The notes below the pieces were generated by a model that worked only from the letters and a program-made list of their open reading frames with translations, had not been told where the DNA came from and made no database searches. This document shows positions 26,575 through 36,628 of a DNA stretch of 64,000 nt, piece after piece. The stretch spans positions 3,372,828-3,436,827 of the forward strand of contig NZ_CP039865.1 of assembly GCF_005160265.1 (NCBI RefSeq). Direction: 5' to 3'. This DNA comes from Phreatobacter aquaticus. Lineage in GTDB: Bacteria > Pseudomonadota > Alphaproteobacteria > Rhizobiales > Phreatobacteraceae. A program made the position numbers and the translations under genes. Position 1 is the first letter of the stretch. The number at the start of each line of letters is the position of its first letter.

Positions 26575-27752
26575 TTGCGGGTGAGAATTTCCGCCGAGAC
26601 CTGGGCAATGCCCGGCGCCTCGGCGGCACTCAAGGCCTTGGCCTGTCGCTCGACAGTCTTCCAGACCCTCAGGATATTGCCAGAGGCGATCTTGCCGATC
26701 GCCGCATCCGACCAGCCACGCCGGACCAGTTCGGCGATCAGGTGGGGAAAACGTGACGTGTCATTGAGGTCCGGTGGGTTCGGACCACCATAGAAATCCG
26801 AGCCGATGCCGATATGGTCCGGCCCGGTCCGGTCGACGATATAGGCGATATGGTCGCAAAGCTCGCTGATCGAGCCACGAGGCCAGGGGCCTTCGGCACG
26901 CGCCTTCTCGGTGACCGCCGCATCGATGTCGATCCCGGGCATGGTCTTGCCGAAGCGCTGGAACGGGCTGACCCATTGGTGGCTCTTCCGCGAGATGAAA
27001 TTCGGCACGAAGGTCGCCATGACCATGCCGCCATTGCCTTTGACCCGGGCGAGCACGTCGTCTGTGACATTGCGCGGGTGGTCGCAGAGCGAGAAGGCGT
27101 TGGAATGCGACCAGAGAAGCGGTGCTCTCGCCGCATCGATCGCCGCATGCTGCGCCTTGGGCGAGGCATGGGCGAGATCGACCATGATGCCAAGCCGATT
27201 GCACTCGGCAATGACGGCCCGTCCGAATCGGGTCATCCCGTCGTGGCGCGGCGCATCGGTCGCCGAATCGATCCAGTCCAGCGTCTCGTTGTGGCAGAGC
27301 GTCAGGATGCGGATGCCTGCGGCGTACCAGACCCGCAGCGGTGACAGCGACCCTTCGAGCCCGACGGCGCTCTCCACAGACAGAACCGAGGCGATCTTGC
27401 CGAGACGCTTCGCCTTCGCAACGTCGCTTGCCCGTCGCGCTGGATGGAACACGTCGGCATGGACGCTCTCGATGTCGAGACCGATGGCAATCTGCTCCAG
27501 CGTGAAGCGGGCAGGGCGCGGCACCGAGGTCGGGACGAAGGCGGCGAACACCTGGGCCGCCACCAGGCCGTCCCTCAGGCGGGGAATGTCGGTGTCGCTT
27601 TCCTGGTGCACGCGGTCGAGGCCATAGGCCTTCACATCGCCATTGGCCTCGTCGCGGCGAATGACGAAGGGCAAGTCGTTGTGGCCATCAAACAGCGGAA
27701 ACCGCGCCAGAAGTTCGCGGGCCTTGGTCAGAGCCTTGTCGTCACGTGCCAT
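26559..27752 (-). CDS. Membrane-dipeptidase family (M19) zinc peptidase
   Basis: M19 enzymes are binuclear zinc dipeptidases, often acting on D-amino-acid dipeptides. The 397-residue product has the zinc ligands expected: DGHNDLP near residue 22, VESAVG, DLAHAS and the WSHSNAFSLCDHPRNV segment, with GIGSDFYGG near the C-terminus. The ATG reading MARDDKALTKAREL is chosen. A GTG 48 bases upstream would overlap the RNase D stop by four bases (GTGA) and is a real alternative. No signal peptide is seen, so it is probably cytoplasmic. Confidence 0.87.
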   Translation of the reverse strand: MARDDKALTKARELLARFPLFDGHNDLPFVIRRDEANGDVKAYGLDRVHQESDTDIPRLRDGLVAAQVFAAFVPTSVPRPARFTLEQIAIGLDIESVHADVFHPARRASDVAKAKRLGKIASVLSVESAVGLEGSLSPLRVWYAAGIRILTLCHNETLDWIDSATDAPRHDGMTRFGRAVIAECNRLGIMVDLAHASPKAQHAAIDAARAPLLWSHSNAFSLCDHPRNVTDDVLARVKGNGGMVMATFVPNFISRKSHQWVSPFQRFGKTMPGIDIDAAVTEKARAEGPWPRGSISELCDHIAYIVDRTGPDHIGIGSDFYGGPNPPDLNDTSRFPHLIAELVRRGWSDAAIGKIASGNILRVWKTVERQAKALSAAEAPGIAQVSAEILTRKRRKT

Positions 27753-27796
27753 GCTGGATGCCTGCCCGATTCCGCTGGAAGCCAGGCTGCAGGATG

Positions 27797-28969
27797 TCAC
27801 GCCGTCAGGGATGCGACCATTGCGTTTTCGATCGTGACCACCCGGCCTCTTTCGATGGCAAGCGCGAGCTTGCCGTGCTTCAGCGCCAGAGCCTTCTCGC
27901 CGAACAGCTCGCGCCGCCAGCCCTTGAGGGCGCCGATATCGGCCTCGTCATCCTCGGCGATGCGGTCGAGGTCATCCGATGTCGCAACCACCTTGGCGGC
28001 TACGTGGTGTTTCTCGGCCACCATCTTGAGAAGCACCTTGAGCAGTTCGACCGTTGCGGACTGCGCCTGGCTCGGCGGCCGGTGCTTGTCGATCGCGGGA
28101 AGTGTCTTGGGGTCGAGCGCAAGGCCGCGAACCGCGGCCTCCACCACAGAGATGCCGTCGCGCGAGCGCTCCCAGCCCTTCGGGATCGAGCGCATGGCGC
28201 CCAGCGCCTCGACGGTCTTCGGCCCGGTCATCGCGATGTCGATGAGGCTGTCGTCCTTGAGCACGCGCGAGCGCGGCACGTTGCGCATCTGCGCCTCGCG
28301 TTCGCGCCAGGCCGCGACTTCCATGAGGACAGCGAGTTCGCGCGGCTTGCGCACGCGGGTGCGGAACCGCTCCCACGCCCGCTCAGGCTCCTGCCGGTAG
28401 GTCTCGGGCGAGGTCAGCACGCGCATTTCCTCGGCGACCCAGTCGCTGCGGCCGCGCTTCTCGAGTTCGCCGGTCAGTTTCAGATAGACATCGCGCAGAT
28501 GGGTGACATCGGCGATCGCATAGATGATCTGCGCCTCGCTTAAGGGCCGCTTCGACCAGTCGGTGAAGCGGCTCGTCTTGTCGAGCTGCGTGCCGTTGGT
28601 GCGTTGGACCAGCTGGTCGTAGGAGATCGAATCGCCATAGCCGAGCACCATCGCGGCCACCTGACTGTCGAACAGCGGGGCCGGAATGCGCTTCGACAGG
28701 TGCCAGATGATCTCCACGTCCTGGCGCGCGGCATGGAACACCTTGACGATCCCGGGATCGACCATCAGGTCGAAAAATGGCGCAAGATCCATGTCGGGCG
28801 CCAGCGCATCAATCGCCACGGCCTCGTCGGGGCTGGCGAGCTGGATGACGCAGAGCTTCGGCCAGAACGTTGTTTCGCGCAGGAACTCGGTATCGACCGT
28901 CACGAACGGGTGCTTGGCAAGTCGCGCGCAGATGGCCGCGAGTTCAGACGAGGAGGTGATCAGCATCAT
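27797..28969 (-). CDS. rnd: Ribonuclease D
   Basis: RNase D trims the 3' ends of tRNA and other stable RNA. The 390-residue product has the DEDDy exonuclease motifs: Exo I VDTEFL (Asp26, Glu28), Exo [12 protein letters not shown], Exo III with YAIADVTHL, followed by an HRDC domain beginning near residue 210 ([23 protein letters not shown], in parts). The first two codons are both ATG. It lies upstream of the M19 gene on the same strand, and the two may be co-transcribed. Confidence 0.95.
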   Translation of the reverse strand: MMLITSSSELAAICARLAKHPFVTVDTEFLRETTFWPKLCVIQLASPDEAVAIDALAPDMDLAPFFDLMVDPGIVKVFHAARQDVEIIWHLSKRIPAPLFDSQVAAMVLGYGDSISYDQLVQRTNGTQLDKTSRFTDWSKRPLSEAQIIYAIADVTHLRDVYLKLTGELEKRGRSDWVAEEMRVLTSPETYRQEPERAWERFRTRVRKPRELAVLMEVAAWREREAQMRNVPRSRVLKDDSLIDIAMTGPKTVEALGAMRSIPKGWERSRDGISVVEAAVRGLALDPKTLPAIDKHRPPSQAQSATVELLKVLLKMVAEKHHVAAKVVATSDDLDRIAEDDEADIGALKGWRRELFGEKALALKHGKLALAIERGRVVTIENAMVASLTA

Positions 28970-29008
28970 CGCCTACATACAGGAGTCGCACAGGCTTTGC
29001 GAAGCATC

Positions 29009-29572
29009 TCAAGAGACAGAGAGCTGCGCTTCGATGAGGGAGATGATGCGCGTGTCTGTCGGGCGTACGCGGGCAGGGAAAGCGCCGACGATCCGGCCCG
29101 AACGGCCGATCAGGAACTTGTGGAAATTCCAGGTGGGGATATCGGCCGGGCGTTCGGATGCCGCCCAGCGATAGAACGGATGGGCGTTGGCGCCCCGTAC
29201 GACCTGCTTGGCGGCCAGCGGGAAGGTCACGCCGAAGGTTCCCTGGCAAAATTCGACGATCTCCTTGTTGGAGCCGCGCTCCTGGGCGAAGTCGTCGGAG
29301 GGTATGCCGATCACCACCAGGCCGCGTGACCCAAAGCGCTCGTGAAGCGCCTGAAGGTCGGCATATTGCGGTGTGAACCCGCAGGACGACGCGGTGTTGA
29401 CGACGAGCAGCACCTTGCCGGCGTGGTCGGCGAGGTTGAGCTTGCCACCCTCGATGCCATCGAATGCGAAGCGGAACGCTGCTCCCGGCAGCATTGTCGC
29501 GTTCTGGGCCAGGGCCGTGGCGGGCATGAATCCGCCAAGACCTGCGAGCAGCTTGCGTCGGTCGATTGCCAT
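29009..29572 (-). CDS. Glutathione peroxidase family protein, exported
   Basis: It reduces peroxides with a thiol donor. The 187-residue product has the active-site segment NTASSCGFTPQY with Cys64 (not selenocysteine), and WNFHKFLI holding the conserved Trp. The N-terminus MAIDRRKLLAGLGGF, then ALAQ, is a Tat-type signal, so it should act in the periplasm. GGAGGAGTGTC before the ATG is a strong ribosome site; a much longer upstream frame lacks support. It is divergent from the decarboxylase gene across a 202-base region. Confidence 0.92.
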   Translation of the reverse strand: MAIDRRKLLAGLGGFMPATALAQNATMLPGAAFRFAFDGIEGGKLNLADHAGKVLLVVNTASSCGFTPQYADLQALHERFGSRGLVVIGIPSDDFAQERGSNKEIVEFCQGTFGVTFPLAAKQVVRGANAHPFYRWAASERPADIPTWNFHKFLIGRSGRIVGAFPARVRPTDTRIISLIEAQLSVS

Positions 29573-29774
29573 GACACTCCTCCGCGAACCTGTCCAATAT
29601 ACGCCATTGCGGCTGACTTGGATGCACGATCTGCAGCAACCGGGACCTGCTGTGAGGGGACTTCTTGTCTCCGGGGCCGTGTCGAGGCCCATGTCCGCTC
29701 CTGGCCGGCCGGCCGTCACCCTAGCGTCACACTTGCCGCCGAGAGATCAGTGCACTCGCAGCCAGGGACCGGTC

Positions 29775-32132
29775 ATGGATTATTTTCGGCGCTTCACCTT
29801 CCTCTTCGCCACGCCCTCCTTCGAGGCCGAGGATCTCGAAGGCATCCGGTTCAACCAGATCGTCAGCGAGATCGAGCGCTCGGGCTTCGAGGTGGTCAAG
29901 GCGCGCAAGCTGGAAGATGCCGAGATAGCCGTTCAGACCGATGCGGCCATCGGCTGCATGGTGGTCGACTGGGGCAAGAAGGGCCTGGAGGGCAAGACGG
30001 CCTCGCTGATCAACCTGATGCGCCGCCGAGGCCTCGACTTCCCGATCATCCTGCTGATCCGGCGCAAGCGCTTCGAGGATCTGCCGGTCGAGGTCCTCGA
30101 TTTCATCGACGGCTATGTCTTCCTGTCCGAGGAGACGCCGGCCTTCATCGCCAAGAATCTGATCAGCCGGCTCAAGCAATATGCCGAGACCTTGAAGACC
30201 CCGTTCTTCGGCGCCCTTGTCGATTATGCGGAGGAGGGCAACCAGCTCTGGACCTGCCCCGGGCACAATGGCGGCGTGTTCTACAGCCGCAGCCCGATCG
30301 GCCGGGTGTTCATGGAACATCTCGGCGAGGCGGTGTTTCGCGACGATCTCGACAATTCCGTGCTCGATCTCGGCGACCTCCTGACCCATGAGGGGCCAGC
30401 CCTGCAGGCGCAGATGGAAGCCGCCAAGATCTTCGGCGCCGAGAAGACCTATTTCGTGCTGAATGGCACGTCGAGCTCGAACAAGGTGGTGCTGGGCGCG
30501 CTTGTCACCGACGGCGACCTTGTCCTGTTCGACCGCAACAACCACAAGGCCGCCCTTCATGGCGCGCTGATGATCTCCGGCGGCATCCCCGTCTATGTCC
30601 CGACCACCCGCAATGCCTGGGGCCTCATCGGTCCGATGGATCATGCGGCCTTTGACGAGACGGCCTTGCGCGAGCGCATCCGCACCAATCCGCTCGTCAA
30701 GGATACTGAGGCCTGGCGTCGCCCCCGGCCGTTCCGCGTCGCGGTGATCGAGCAATGCACTTATGACGGCACGATCCACAATGCCGAGATGATCCTGAAG
30801 CAGATCGGGCACCTCTGCGACTACATCCTGTTCGACGAGGCCTGGGCCGGCTTCATGAAGTTCCACCCGCTCTATGCCGGCCGCTTCGCCATGGGCCTGA
30901 CCGAGCTCGGGGCCGATGCGCCGGGCATCATCGCCACGCAGTCGAGCCACAAGCAGCTCGCGAGCTTCTCGCAATCCTCGCAGATCCACGTGAAGGACCG
31001 GCACATTCGCGGCCAGAAGCGGCGCGTCGAGCACAGGCGCTTCAACGAGAGCTTCATGCAGCACGCCTCGACATCGCCGTTCTACCCGCTCTTCGCCTCC
31101 CTCGATGTCGGCGCGCAGATGATGAAGGGGCGTTCGGGCGAAGTGCTCTGGGACGATACGATCCGGCTCGGCATCGAGCTGCGCAAGAAGATCCGCGCGG
31201 TGCGCCGCGAATTCGAGGAAAAGGAGCTGAGGCCGGAACGCCGATGGTTCTTCGAGCCCTTCGTGCCGGATCGGGTGCGCATTCCCGATGTCTCGCGCGA
31301 TGGTGCGGTCCATGACGTTGCCTGGGAAACGGTGAGCACGGACCTGCTGGCCACTGACCCGTCCTATTGGCAATTGGCGCCTGGCGCTGCCTGGCACGGC
31401 TATACTGGCATGGCCGATGGCTATGCCATGACCGATCCGAACAAGCTGACGCTGCTGACGCCGGGCTTCGACCGGGCGCTCGGCACTTATACCGAACACG
31501 GCATTCCGGCCCCGATCGTGGCCCAATATCTGCGTGAGAACCGGATCGTCCCGGAGAAGAACGATCTCAACTCCCTGCTGTTCCTGCTGACCCCCGGCGT
31601 CGAGGCCTCCAAGGCCGGAACGCTGGTCAGCGGCCTCGTCGCGTTCAAGAGACTGCATGACGACAATGCCCTGCTGGAGGAAGCCATCCCGGAATTCTTC
31701 CGGCGGCGGCCTCAGCGCTATGCCGGTGTGCGGCTGCGCGACCTGTGCGGCGACATGCACCGCTTCTTCCGTGACGCCGATGTGAGCGGGCTGCAGAAGC
31801 GCCAGTTCCTGGCCGACCACCTGCCGGAGGTCGCCATGTCGCCTCATGACGCGGCGCGCAGCCTTGTGCGCAACGATGTCGACTTCCTGCCGATCGATGC
31901 CATTGCCGGCCGGGTCGCCACCACACCCTTCGTGGTCTACCCGCCGGGCATCGCCACGATCGTGCCGGGCGAGCGCCTGACGGCGCGGGCACAGCCGATG
32001 ATTGATTACCTCAGGATGTTCGAGACCTGTTTCAACACATTCCCGGGCTTCGAGGTCGAGATCCAGGGTGTCTATCGCCAGGTGGAGCCTTCGGGTCGCA
32101 TCCGGCTCTACACCTATGTGATCGCTGAGTAA
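29775..32132 (+). CDS. Orn/Lys/Arg decarboxylase, fold type I, PLP-dependent
   Basis: Inducible enzymes of this family turn arginine, lysine or ornithine into agmatine, cadaverine or putrescine, consuming protons. The 785-residue product has the wing domain (residues 1-130), the core with TCPGHNGG at 160-167, NGTSSSNKVV, FDEAWAGF (Asp354 pairs with the PLP ring) and the PLP lysine Lys393 in TQSSHKQLASFSQSS, then the C-terminal domain ending in RLYTYVIAE. The substrate cannot be settled by eye; arginine or ornithine is likeliest. A 134-codon in-frame extension upstream is not homologous. The stop TAA overlaps the GNAT start by two bases. Confidence 0.92.
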   Translation: MDYFRRFTFLFATPSFEAEDLEGIRFNQIVSEIERSGFEVVKARKLEDAEIAVQTDAAIGCMVVDWGKKGLEGKTASLINLMRRRGLDFPIILLIRRKRFEDLPVEVLDFIDGYVFLSEETPAFIAKNLISRLKQYAETLKTPFFGALVDYAEEGNQLWTCPGHNGGVFYSRSPIGRVFMEHLGEAVFRDDLDNSVLDLGDLLTHEGPALQAQMEAAKIFGAEKTYFVLNGTSSSNKVVLGALVTDGDLVLFDRNNHKAALHGALMISGGIPVYVPTTRNAWGLIGPMDHAAFDETALRERIRTNPLVKDTEAWRRPRPFRVAVIEQCTYDGTIHNAEMILKQIGHLCDYILFDEAWAGFMKFHPLYAGRFAMGLTELGADAPGIIATQSSHKQLASFSQSSQIHVKDRHIRGQKRRVEHRRFNESFMQHASTSPFYPLFASLDVGAQMMKGRSGEVLWDDTIRLGIELRKKIRAVRREFEEKELRPERRWFFEPFVPDRVRIPDVSRDGAVHDVAWETVSTDLLATDPSYWQLAPGAAWHGYTGMADGYAMTDPNKLTLLTPGFDRALGTYTEHGIPAPIVAQYLRENRIVPEKNDLNSLLFLLTPGVEASKAGTLVSGLVAFKRLHDDNALLEEAIPEFFRRRPQRYAGVRLRDLCGDMHRFFRDADVSGLQKRQFLADHLPEVAMSPHDAARSLVRNDVDFLPIDAIAGRVATTPFVVYPPGIATIVPGERLTARAQPMIDYLRMFETCFNTFPGFEVEIQGVYRQVEPSGRIRLYTYVIAE

Positions 32133-32719
32133 TGGCCATCGAACAGGTTGCCGGCACCATGCAGAAAGAGCCCACCATCAGCATCCGCCCGACCCGCGAC
32201 ACCGACGTCGAGGCGATGCTGTCGATCTACCGCCACCACATCCGCCGCGGCGTCGAAGACGATGTCGAGGATGCCGACACGCCCCAGCCGGACGATTTCG
32301 CCGACCGGCGCAAGAACCTGCGCAACCGCCGCTATCCCCACATCGTCGCGACAATCGACGGCCAGGTCGTGGGCTATGCCTATGTCGTGCTGTTCCGGAA
32401 GCGCCCGGCCTATCGCTACACCGTGAAGCACTCGATCTATGTGCATCACGCCCATCTCGGCCAGGGCGTGGGGCGTCAATTGCTCAAGGAACTGATCGAT
32501 TCCTGTGCTGCCGCCGGCTTCCGTCAGATGATCGGCTATATCGATGGCGACAATGCCGCCTCGCTTGGGTTGCACGCGAAGTTCGGCTTCGAGCGCGTCG
32601 GCCACCTTCCGGGAGTAGCCTATCGCTATGGCCGCTGGTCCGACAGCGTCATGGTGCAGCGCTCGCTGGGGGCGGGTATCACCGCCCCACCGCCGCCAAT
32701 GCCTTTGTCGCGCCGGTAA
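32132..32719 (+). CDS. GNAT-family N-acetyltransferase (phosphinothricin/polyamine-type)
   Basis: The 195-residue product has the acetyl-CoA pyrophosphate loop in HLGQGVGRQLLKELI (the Q/RxxGxG/A motif) and a C-terminal GDNAASLGLHAKFGFERVGHL strand-helix that typifies the Pat/YncA branch. Its ATG is inside the decarboxylase stop (TAATG), so the two are translationally coupled. That suggests the substrate is the amine made by its partner or a related compound; this is inference. A second start at MQKEPTISIRP, ten codons in, is possible. Confidence 0.83.
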   Translation: MAIEQVAGTMQKEPTISIRPTRDTDVEAMLSIYRHHIRRGVEDDVEDADTPQPDDFADRRKNLRNRRYPHIVATIDGQVVGYAYVVLFRKRPAYRYTVKHSIYVHHAHLGQGVGRQLLKELIDSCAAAGFRQMIGYIDGDNAASLGLHAKFGFERVGHLPGVAYRYGRWSDSVMVQRSLGAGITAPPPPMPLSRR

Positions 32720-32731
32720 GGCGCCTGAAGC

Positions 32732-34111
32732 TTAGCCCTTGGCCTTGGCTTCCGCCGCCTCATCCGCCAGGAACTTCTCCAGCCAGTGGATGTCGTAGCG
32801 GCCGGCGGCGATTTCGGGATTGCGCACGAGATCGCGGAACAGCGGCAGGGTGGTCTCGATGCCGTCGACCACGAACTCGTCGAGAGCCCGCTTCAGCCGT
32901 GCCAGGCATTCCGGCCGGTTGCGGCCATGCACGATGAGCTTGCCCACGAGGGAATCGTAGTGCGGCGGGATCGTGTAGCCCTGGTAGGCATGGCTGTCGA
33001 CGCGCACGCCCAAGCCGCCGGGCACGTGGAACAGGTTGAGCTTGCCGGGCGAGGGCCGGAAGGTCTTCGGGTTCTCGGCATTGACCCGGCACTCGATCGC
33101 ATGGCCCTGGATGACGATGTCGTCCTGGGTCACCGACAGCTTCTGGCCCGATGCGATCTTGATCTGCTCGTTCACCAGGTCGATGCCGGTGATCATCTCG
33201 GTCACCGGATGCTCCACCTGGATACGGGTGTTCATCTCGATGAAATAGAACTCGCCGTCCTCGTAGAGGAACTCGATCGTGCCCGCACCGATATAGCCGA
33301 GATCGGCCATGGCCTTGGCGCAGACGCCGCCGATGCGGGCGCGCTGTTCCTCGGTGATGATGGGCGAGGGGCCTTCCTCCCAGACCTTCTGGTGACGGCG
33401 CTGCAGCGAGCAGTCGCGCTCGCCGAGATGGATGGCATTGCCCTGGCCGTCGCCGAGAATCTGGATCTCAATATGGCGGGGATGGCCGAGATATTTCTCG
33501 ATATAGACGGCGTCGTCGCCGAAGGCGGCCTTGGCCTCGGTCTTGGCGGTCTGCAGCGCGACGTCGAGTTCGTCCGCCGTGCGCGCGACCTTCATGCCAC
33601 GGCCACCGCCGCCGGCTGCCGCCTTGATGATCACCGGGAAGCCGATCTCCTTGGCGATCTTGCGGGCATCCTCGTCATTGTCGACGCCGCCCTCCGAGCC
33701 CGGAACGGTCGGAATGCCCAAGCGCTTGGCCGTGCGCTTGGCCTCGATCTTGTCGCCCATCACCCGGATATGCTCGGCCTTGGGGCCGATGAAGGTGATG
33801 CCGTGGCTCTCCAGGATCTCGGCGAAGCGAGCATTCTCGGAGAGAAACCCATAGCCCGGATGGACCGCGTCGGCGCCGGTGATCTCGCAGGCGGCGAGCA
33901 GCTGCGGCACGTTGAGATAGCTGTCGCGGGCAGCCGGCGGGCCGATGCAGACGCTCTCGTCAGCGAGCTTCACATGCATGGCCTCGGCATCGGCGGTCGA
34001 GTGGACCGCAACCGTCGCGATGTCGAGCTCCTTGCAGGCCCGCAGCACGCGCAGCGCGATTTCACCCCGATTGGCGATCAGCACCTTGTGGAACATCGGG
34101 CGGGTGCTCAT
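32732..34111 (-). CDS. accC: Acetyl-CoA carboxylase, biotin carboxylase subunit
   Basis: AccC carboxylates the biotin on AccB with ATP and bicarbonate, the first step of fatty-acid synthesis. The 459-residue product begins in [21 protein letters not shown], has the ATP-grasp loop [15 protein letters not shown], and the catalytic segment [20 protein letters not shown]. The ATG overlaps the accB stop by four bases; [11 protein letters not shown], five codons later, is an alternative closer to the usual AccC start. It is the last gene of aroQ-accB-accC. Confidence 0.97.
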   Translation of the reverse strand: MSTRPMFHKVLIANRGEIALRVLRACKELDIATVAVHSTADAEAMHVKLADESVCIGPPAARDSYLNVPQLLAACEITGADAVHPGYGFLSENARFAEILESHGITFIGPKAEHIRVMGDKIEAKRTAKRLGIPTVPGSEGGVDNDEDARKIAKEIGFPVIIKAAAGGGGRGMKVARTADELDVALQTAKTEAKAAFGDDAVYIEKYLGHPRHIEIQILGDGQGNAIHLGERDCSLQRRHQKVWEEGPSPIITEEQRARIGGVCAKAMADLGYIGAGTIEFLYEDGEFYFIEMNTRIQVEHPVTEMITGIDLVNEQIKIASGQKLSVTQDDIVIQGHAIECRVNAENPKTFRPSPGKLNLFHVPGGLGVRVDSHAYQGYTIPPHYDSLVGKLIVHGRNRPECLARLKRALDEFVVDGIETTLPLFRDLVRNPEIAAGRYDIHWLEKFLADEAAEAKAKG

Positions 34112-34584
34112 TCGATGATCAGCAGCGGTTCGCCATATTCCACCGGTCGCCCGTCCTCGAACAGGATGCGGGTGATGGTGCCGGCGCGCGGCGCAACGAT
34201 GTCGTTGAAGGTCTTCATCGCCTCGATGAGGCAGAGCCGATCGCCCTCCTTCACCTGCATGCCGAGCTCGATCAGCGGGCGGGCATCGGGCGAGGGGCGG
34301 CGATAGGCGGTGCCGACCATCGGCGAGGTCACAACGCCGGGATGCTTGCGCGGGTCGTCGACCGCGGCGGCGGGCACTGCGGCGGCAACCGGTGCGGCAG
34401 CGGCCGCAACAGGGGCGGGGGCTGCGGCAGGTGCCTGGACCACGGCCTGCACGGTCACCTGCCGGGCAACCCGGATCTTCAGGTTGTCATGGGCGATCTC
34501 GATCTCGGTCAGATCGGTATCGGTCAGCACCTGCGCGAGTTCGCGGATCAGTGCGGGATCGATGGGGGATTTGCCTTTGAGCAT
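34108..34584 (-). CDS. accB: Acetyl-CoA carboxylase, biotin carboxyl carrier protein
   Basis: AccB carries the biotin that shuttles CO2 between AccC and the carboxyltransferase. The 158-residue product has a helical N-terminus ([18 protein letters not shown]), an Ala/Pro/Val-rich flexible linker at about 48-76, and the biotinyl domain with EAMK, Lys124 being the biotin site. The ATG after GAGGGCAAA gives [10 protein letters not shown]; an ATG 33 bases upstream, in the aroQ stop region, is also possible. Confidence 0.95.
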   Translation of the reverse strand: MLKGKSPIDPALIRELAQVLTDTDLTEIEIAHDNLKIRVARQVTVQAVVQAPAAAPAPVAAAAAPVAAAVPAAAVDDPRKHPGVVTSPMVGTAYRRPSPDARPLIELGMQVKEGDRLCLIEAMKTFNDIVAPRAGTITRILFEDGRPVEYGEPLLIIE

Positions 34585-34616
34585 TTTGCCCTCTTTGACC
34601 TTCGGCGAATGTTGCA

Positions 34617-35072
34617 TCACGCCTTGGGAGCCGACGCGGCGAGCGCGGCAATGGCGAGCGCGTAACCCTGGGGACCAAGCCCGACGATCACACCGCGCGC
34701 GATGGGAGACAGAAAGGAGTGGTGACGGAACGCCTCGCGGGCATGCACATTGGTGATGTGCACCTCGATCAGCGACACGCCGGTGCCGCGCACCGCATCC
34801 GCGATGGCGAGCGACGTGTGGGTATAGGCGCCGGCATTGAGCACCACGCCGGCGAGCTTGCCGGCTTTTTGAAGCTTGCCGGCCTCATGGATCCAGTCGA
34901 CCAGCACGCCTTCGTGGTTCGACTGGCGGCAATCCGCCGTCAGGCCGAATTTCGCAGCCTCGGCCACGCAGAGCGCGTCGACATCGGCCAGCGTCGTCGA
35001 TCCGTAGATCGCCGGTTCGCGAGTCCCGAGAAGATTGAGATTGGGTCCGTTGAGAACGAAGATGGTGCTCAT
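34617..35072 (-). CDS. aroQ: Type II 3-dehydroquinate dehydratase
   Basis: AroQ removes water from 3-dehydroquinate in the shikimate pathway. The 151-residue product starts [20 protein letters not shown] and has the catalytic Tyr23 (IYGSTTL), NHEG and [12 protein letters not shown] segments, and [15 protein letters not shown] near the C-terminus. It leads the operon with accB and accC, an arrangement frequent in Rhizobiales. TATAAG on the minus strand near 35172-35177 may belong to its promoter, without a good -35. Confidence 0.96.
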   Translation of the reverse strand: MSTIFVLNGPNLNLLGTREPAIYGSTTLADVDALCVAEAAKFGLTADCRQSNHEGVLVDWIHEAGKLQKAGKLAGVVLNAGAYTHTSLAIADAVRGTGVSLIEVHITNVHAREAFRHHSFLSPIARGVIVGLGPQGYALAIAALAASAPKA

Positions 35073-35251
35073 GCGCCCGTTGGTCGCTTGCCGCTGAGCC
35101 GCACCGGGCGCACTGGCGCCAAGGCGGACTCATGCCAAAACCCGGCGATCAAGGGCCGCCAAGGCGCGCCCTTATAGGCTCGACCGCGCCGGATGGGAAG
35201 CCGGTAGCGTCGCAAGCCGGATATGGCCGCGCCGCTGCCGTGGATAAGTCG

Positions 35252-36367
35252 TCAGACGGCCGCCGGTCTGGCCAGCGCCGCGCCGGGCCAGAGCTTGGCA
35301 GATGCGCGGACATATTGCTTCGGACGGGGGAGGTCGGCACCGAGCACGTCGGCCGCGTGCCAGCCCCAGCGCGGATTGTCGAGAAAGCCGCGTCCCAGCG
35401 CGACCATGTCGGCGGCGGCGGACGCGATGATCTCCTCGGCATGGCGCGGATCGGCGATGAGCCCGACGGCGCGGGTCGCAATCCCGGTGCCGTCCTTCAC
35501 GGCCTTGGCGAAGGGCACCTGGTAGCCGGGCGAGACCTTGACGCGGGCCTTCGGCGATCCGCCGCCGGACGAGACGCAGATGAAGTCGAGACCGGCCTCC
35601 TTGAGCGCGGCGGAGAGGGCAACAGCGTCTTCCACCTGCAAGCCGTCATCGGCCCAGTCCTGGCCGGTGATGCGGGCGCCGAGCGCCACATCGGCCGGCA
35701 ACGCGGCCCTGACCGCGCGGGCGATCTCCAATGGCCAGGCGAAACGGGCGTCGCGGCTGCCGCCATAGCGGTCGGTGCGATGGTTGGACAGCGGGCTCAT
35801 CACATTGTGCAGGAGATAGCCATGCGCCATGTGGAGCTCGACCGCCTCGAAGCCGATGCGGGCCGCGCGCTTGGCGGCCTGAACGAAGGCTTCCAGGATG
35901 CGCGCCATGTCAGCCTCGTCCATTGCCTTCGGCATGTGCCAGCCGGCATCGAAGGGTTCGGCCGAGGCCGCAACCGTCGGCCAGGGGTCGGCACCGGGCG
36001 GCAGGGCGGCGCCACCTTCCCAGGGCCGCTGCGAAGACGCCTTGCGGCCGGCATGGCCGATCTGGATGCCGAAAGCGGTGCCGGGCAGGGCGACGGTGCG
36101 CGCCGCCGCGATCACCTTGGCCATGGCGGCCTCGTTGGCGTCGGAATAGAGGCCGACGCAGCCATGCGTGATCCGGCCGATGCGTTCGACGCCGGTCGCC
36201 TCGACGACGACCAGGCCGGCGCCCGACATGGCGAGGTTCATCAGGTGCTGCATGTGCCAATCGTTCATGCAGCCGTCATCGGCGGAATATTGGCACATCG
36301 GCGCGACGACGATGCGGTTCGGTAGTTCGACCGGGCCGATGTCGAAGGGGCTGAACAGGAGGCTCAT
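35252..36367 (-). CDS. NADH:flavin oxidoreductase, old yellow enzyme family (YqjM/NamA type)
   Basis: These FMN enzymes reduce activated C=C bonds of enones with NAD(P)H. The 371-residue product has the N-terminal NRIVVAPMCQYSADDG (the Cys is typical of the YqjM class), the paired substrate His and the barrel signature in ELHMAHGYLLHNVMSPLSN followed by HRTDRYGGS, and a FMN-phosphate-binding end with VALGRGFLDNPRW. The start ATG reads MSLLFSPFDIGPVEL. It stands alone, divergent from an MFS gene 261 bases away. Confidence 0.92.
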   Translation of the reverse strand: MSLLFSPFDIGPVELPNRIVVAPMCQYSADDGCMNDWHMQHLMNLAMSGAGLVVVEATGVERIGRITHGCVGLYSDANEAAMAKVIAAARTVALPGTAFGIQIGHAGRKASSQRPWEGGAALPPGADPWPTVAASAEPFDAGWHMPKAMDEADMARILEAFVQAAKRAARIGFEAVELHMAHGYLLHNVMSPLSNHRTDRYGGSRDARFAWPLEIARAVRAALPADVALGARITGQDWADDGLQVEDAVALSAALKEAGLDFICVSSGGGSPKARVKVSPGYQVPFAKAVKDGTGIATRAVGLIADPRHAEEIIASAAADMVALGRGFLDNPRWGWHAADVLGADLPRPKQYVRASAKLWPGAALARPAAV

Positions 36368-36628
36368 CGGTCATCCATTGTCTGGCTGGAGCAGCCGGCG
36401 CTTGTCCGGCAGGGGCGTCAGGCGGTTTTGTCGCCCGGATGGTGTCCTTGGGGCAAGCCGGGCCGACGCATGGCGCATGTGTCCGGCGCAGACCACCCGA
36501 CGCCGCAGATGGCTGGCGCGGGGCCGACATTCGGGCTAACCACCGATCCATGCTCCGGCAAGGCGCTCAGACAGGCTTTTGTTCTTCCCCGCGCCGGTGA
36601 GACAACCAGATCATTTCCCGGAAGCGCC

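Noticed and set aside
29573-29774. Possible speF RNA element ahead of the decarboxylase gene
   Set aside because: The region is only 202 bases and shared with a divergent gene; I could not match the described conserved parts. A covariance-model search would settle it.
29727-31847. A 706-codon minus-strand frame opposite the decarboxylase gene
   Set aside because: Composition is typical of an antisense shadow in high-GC DNA. The plus strand encodes a complete, motif-rich decarboxylase.
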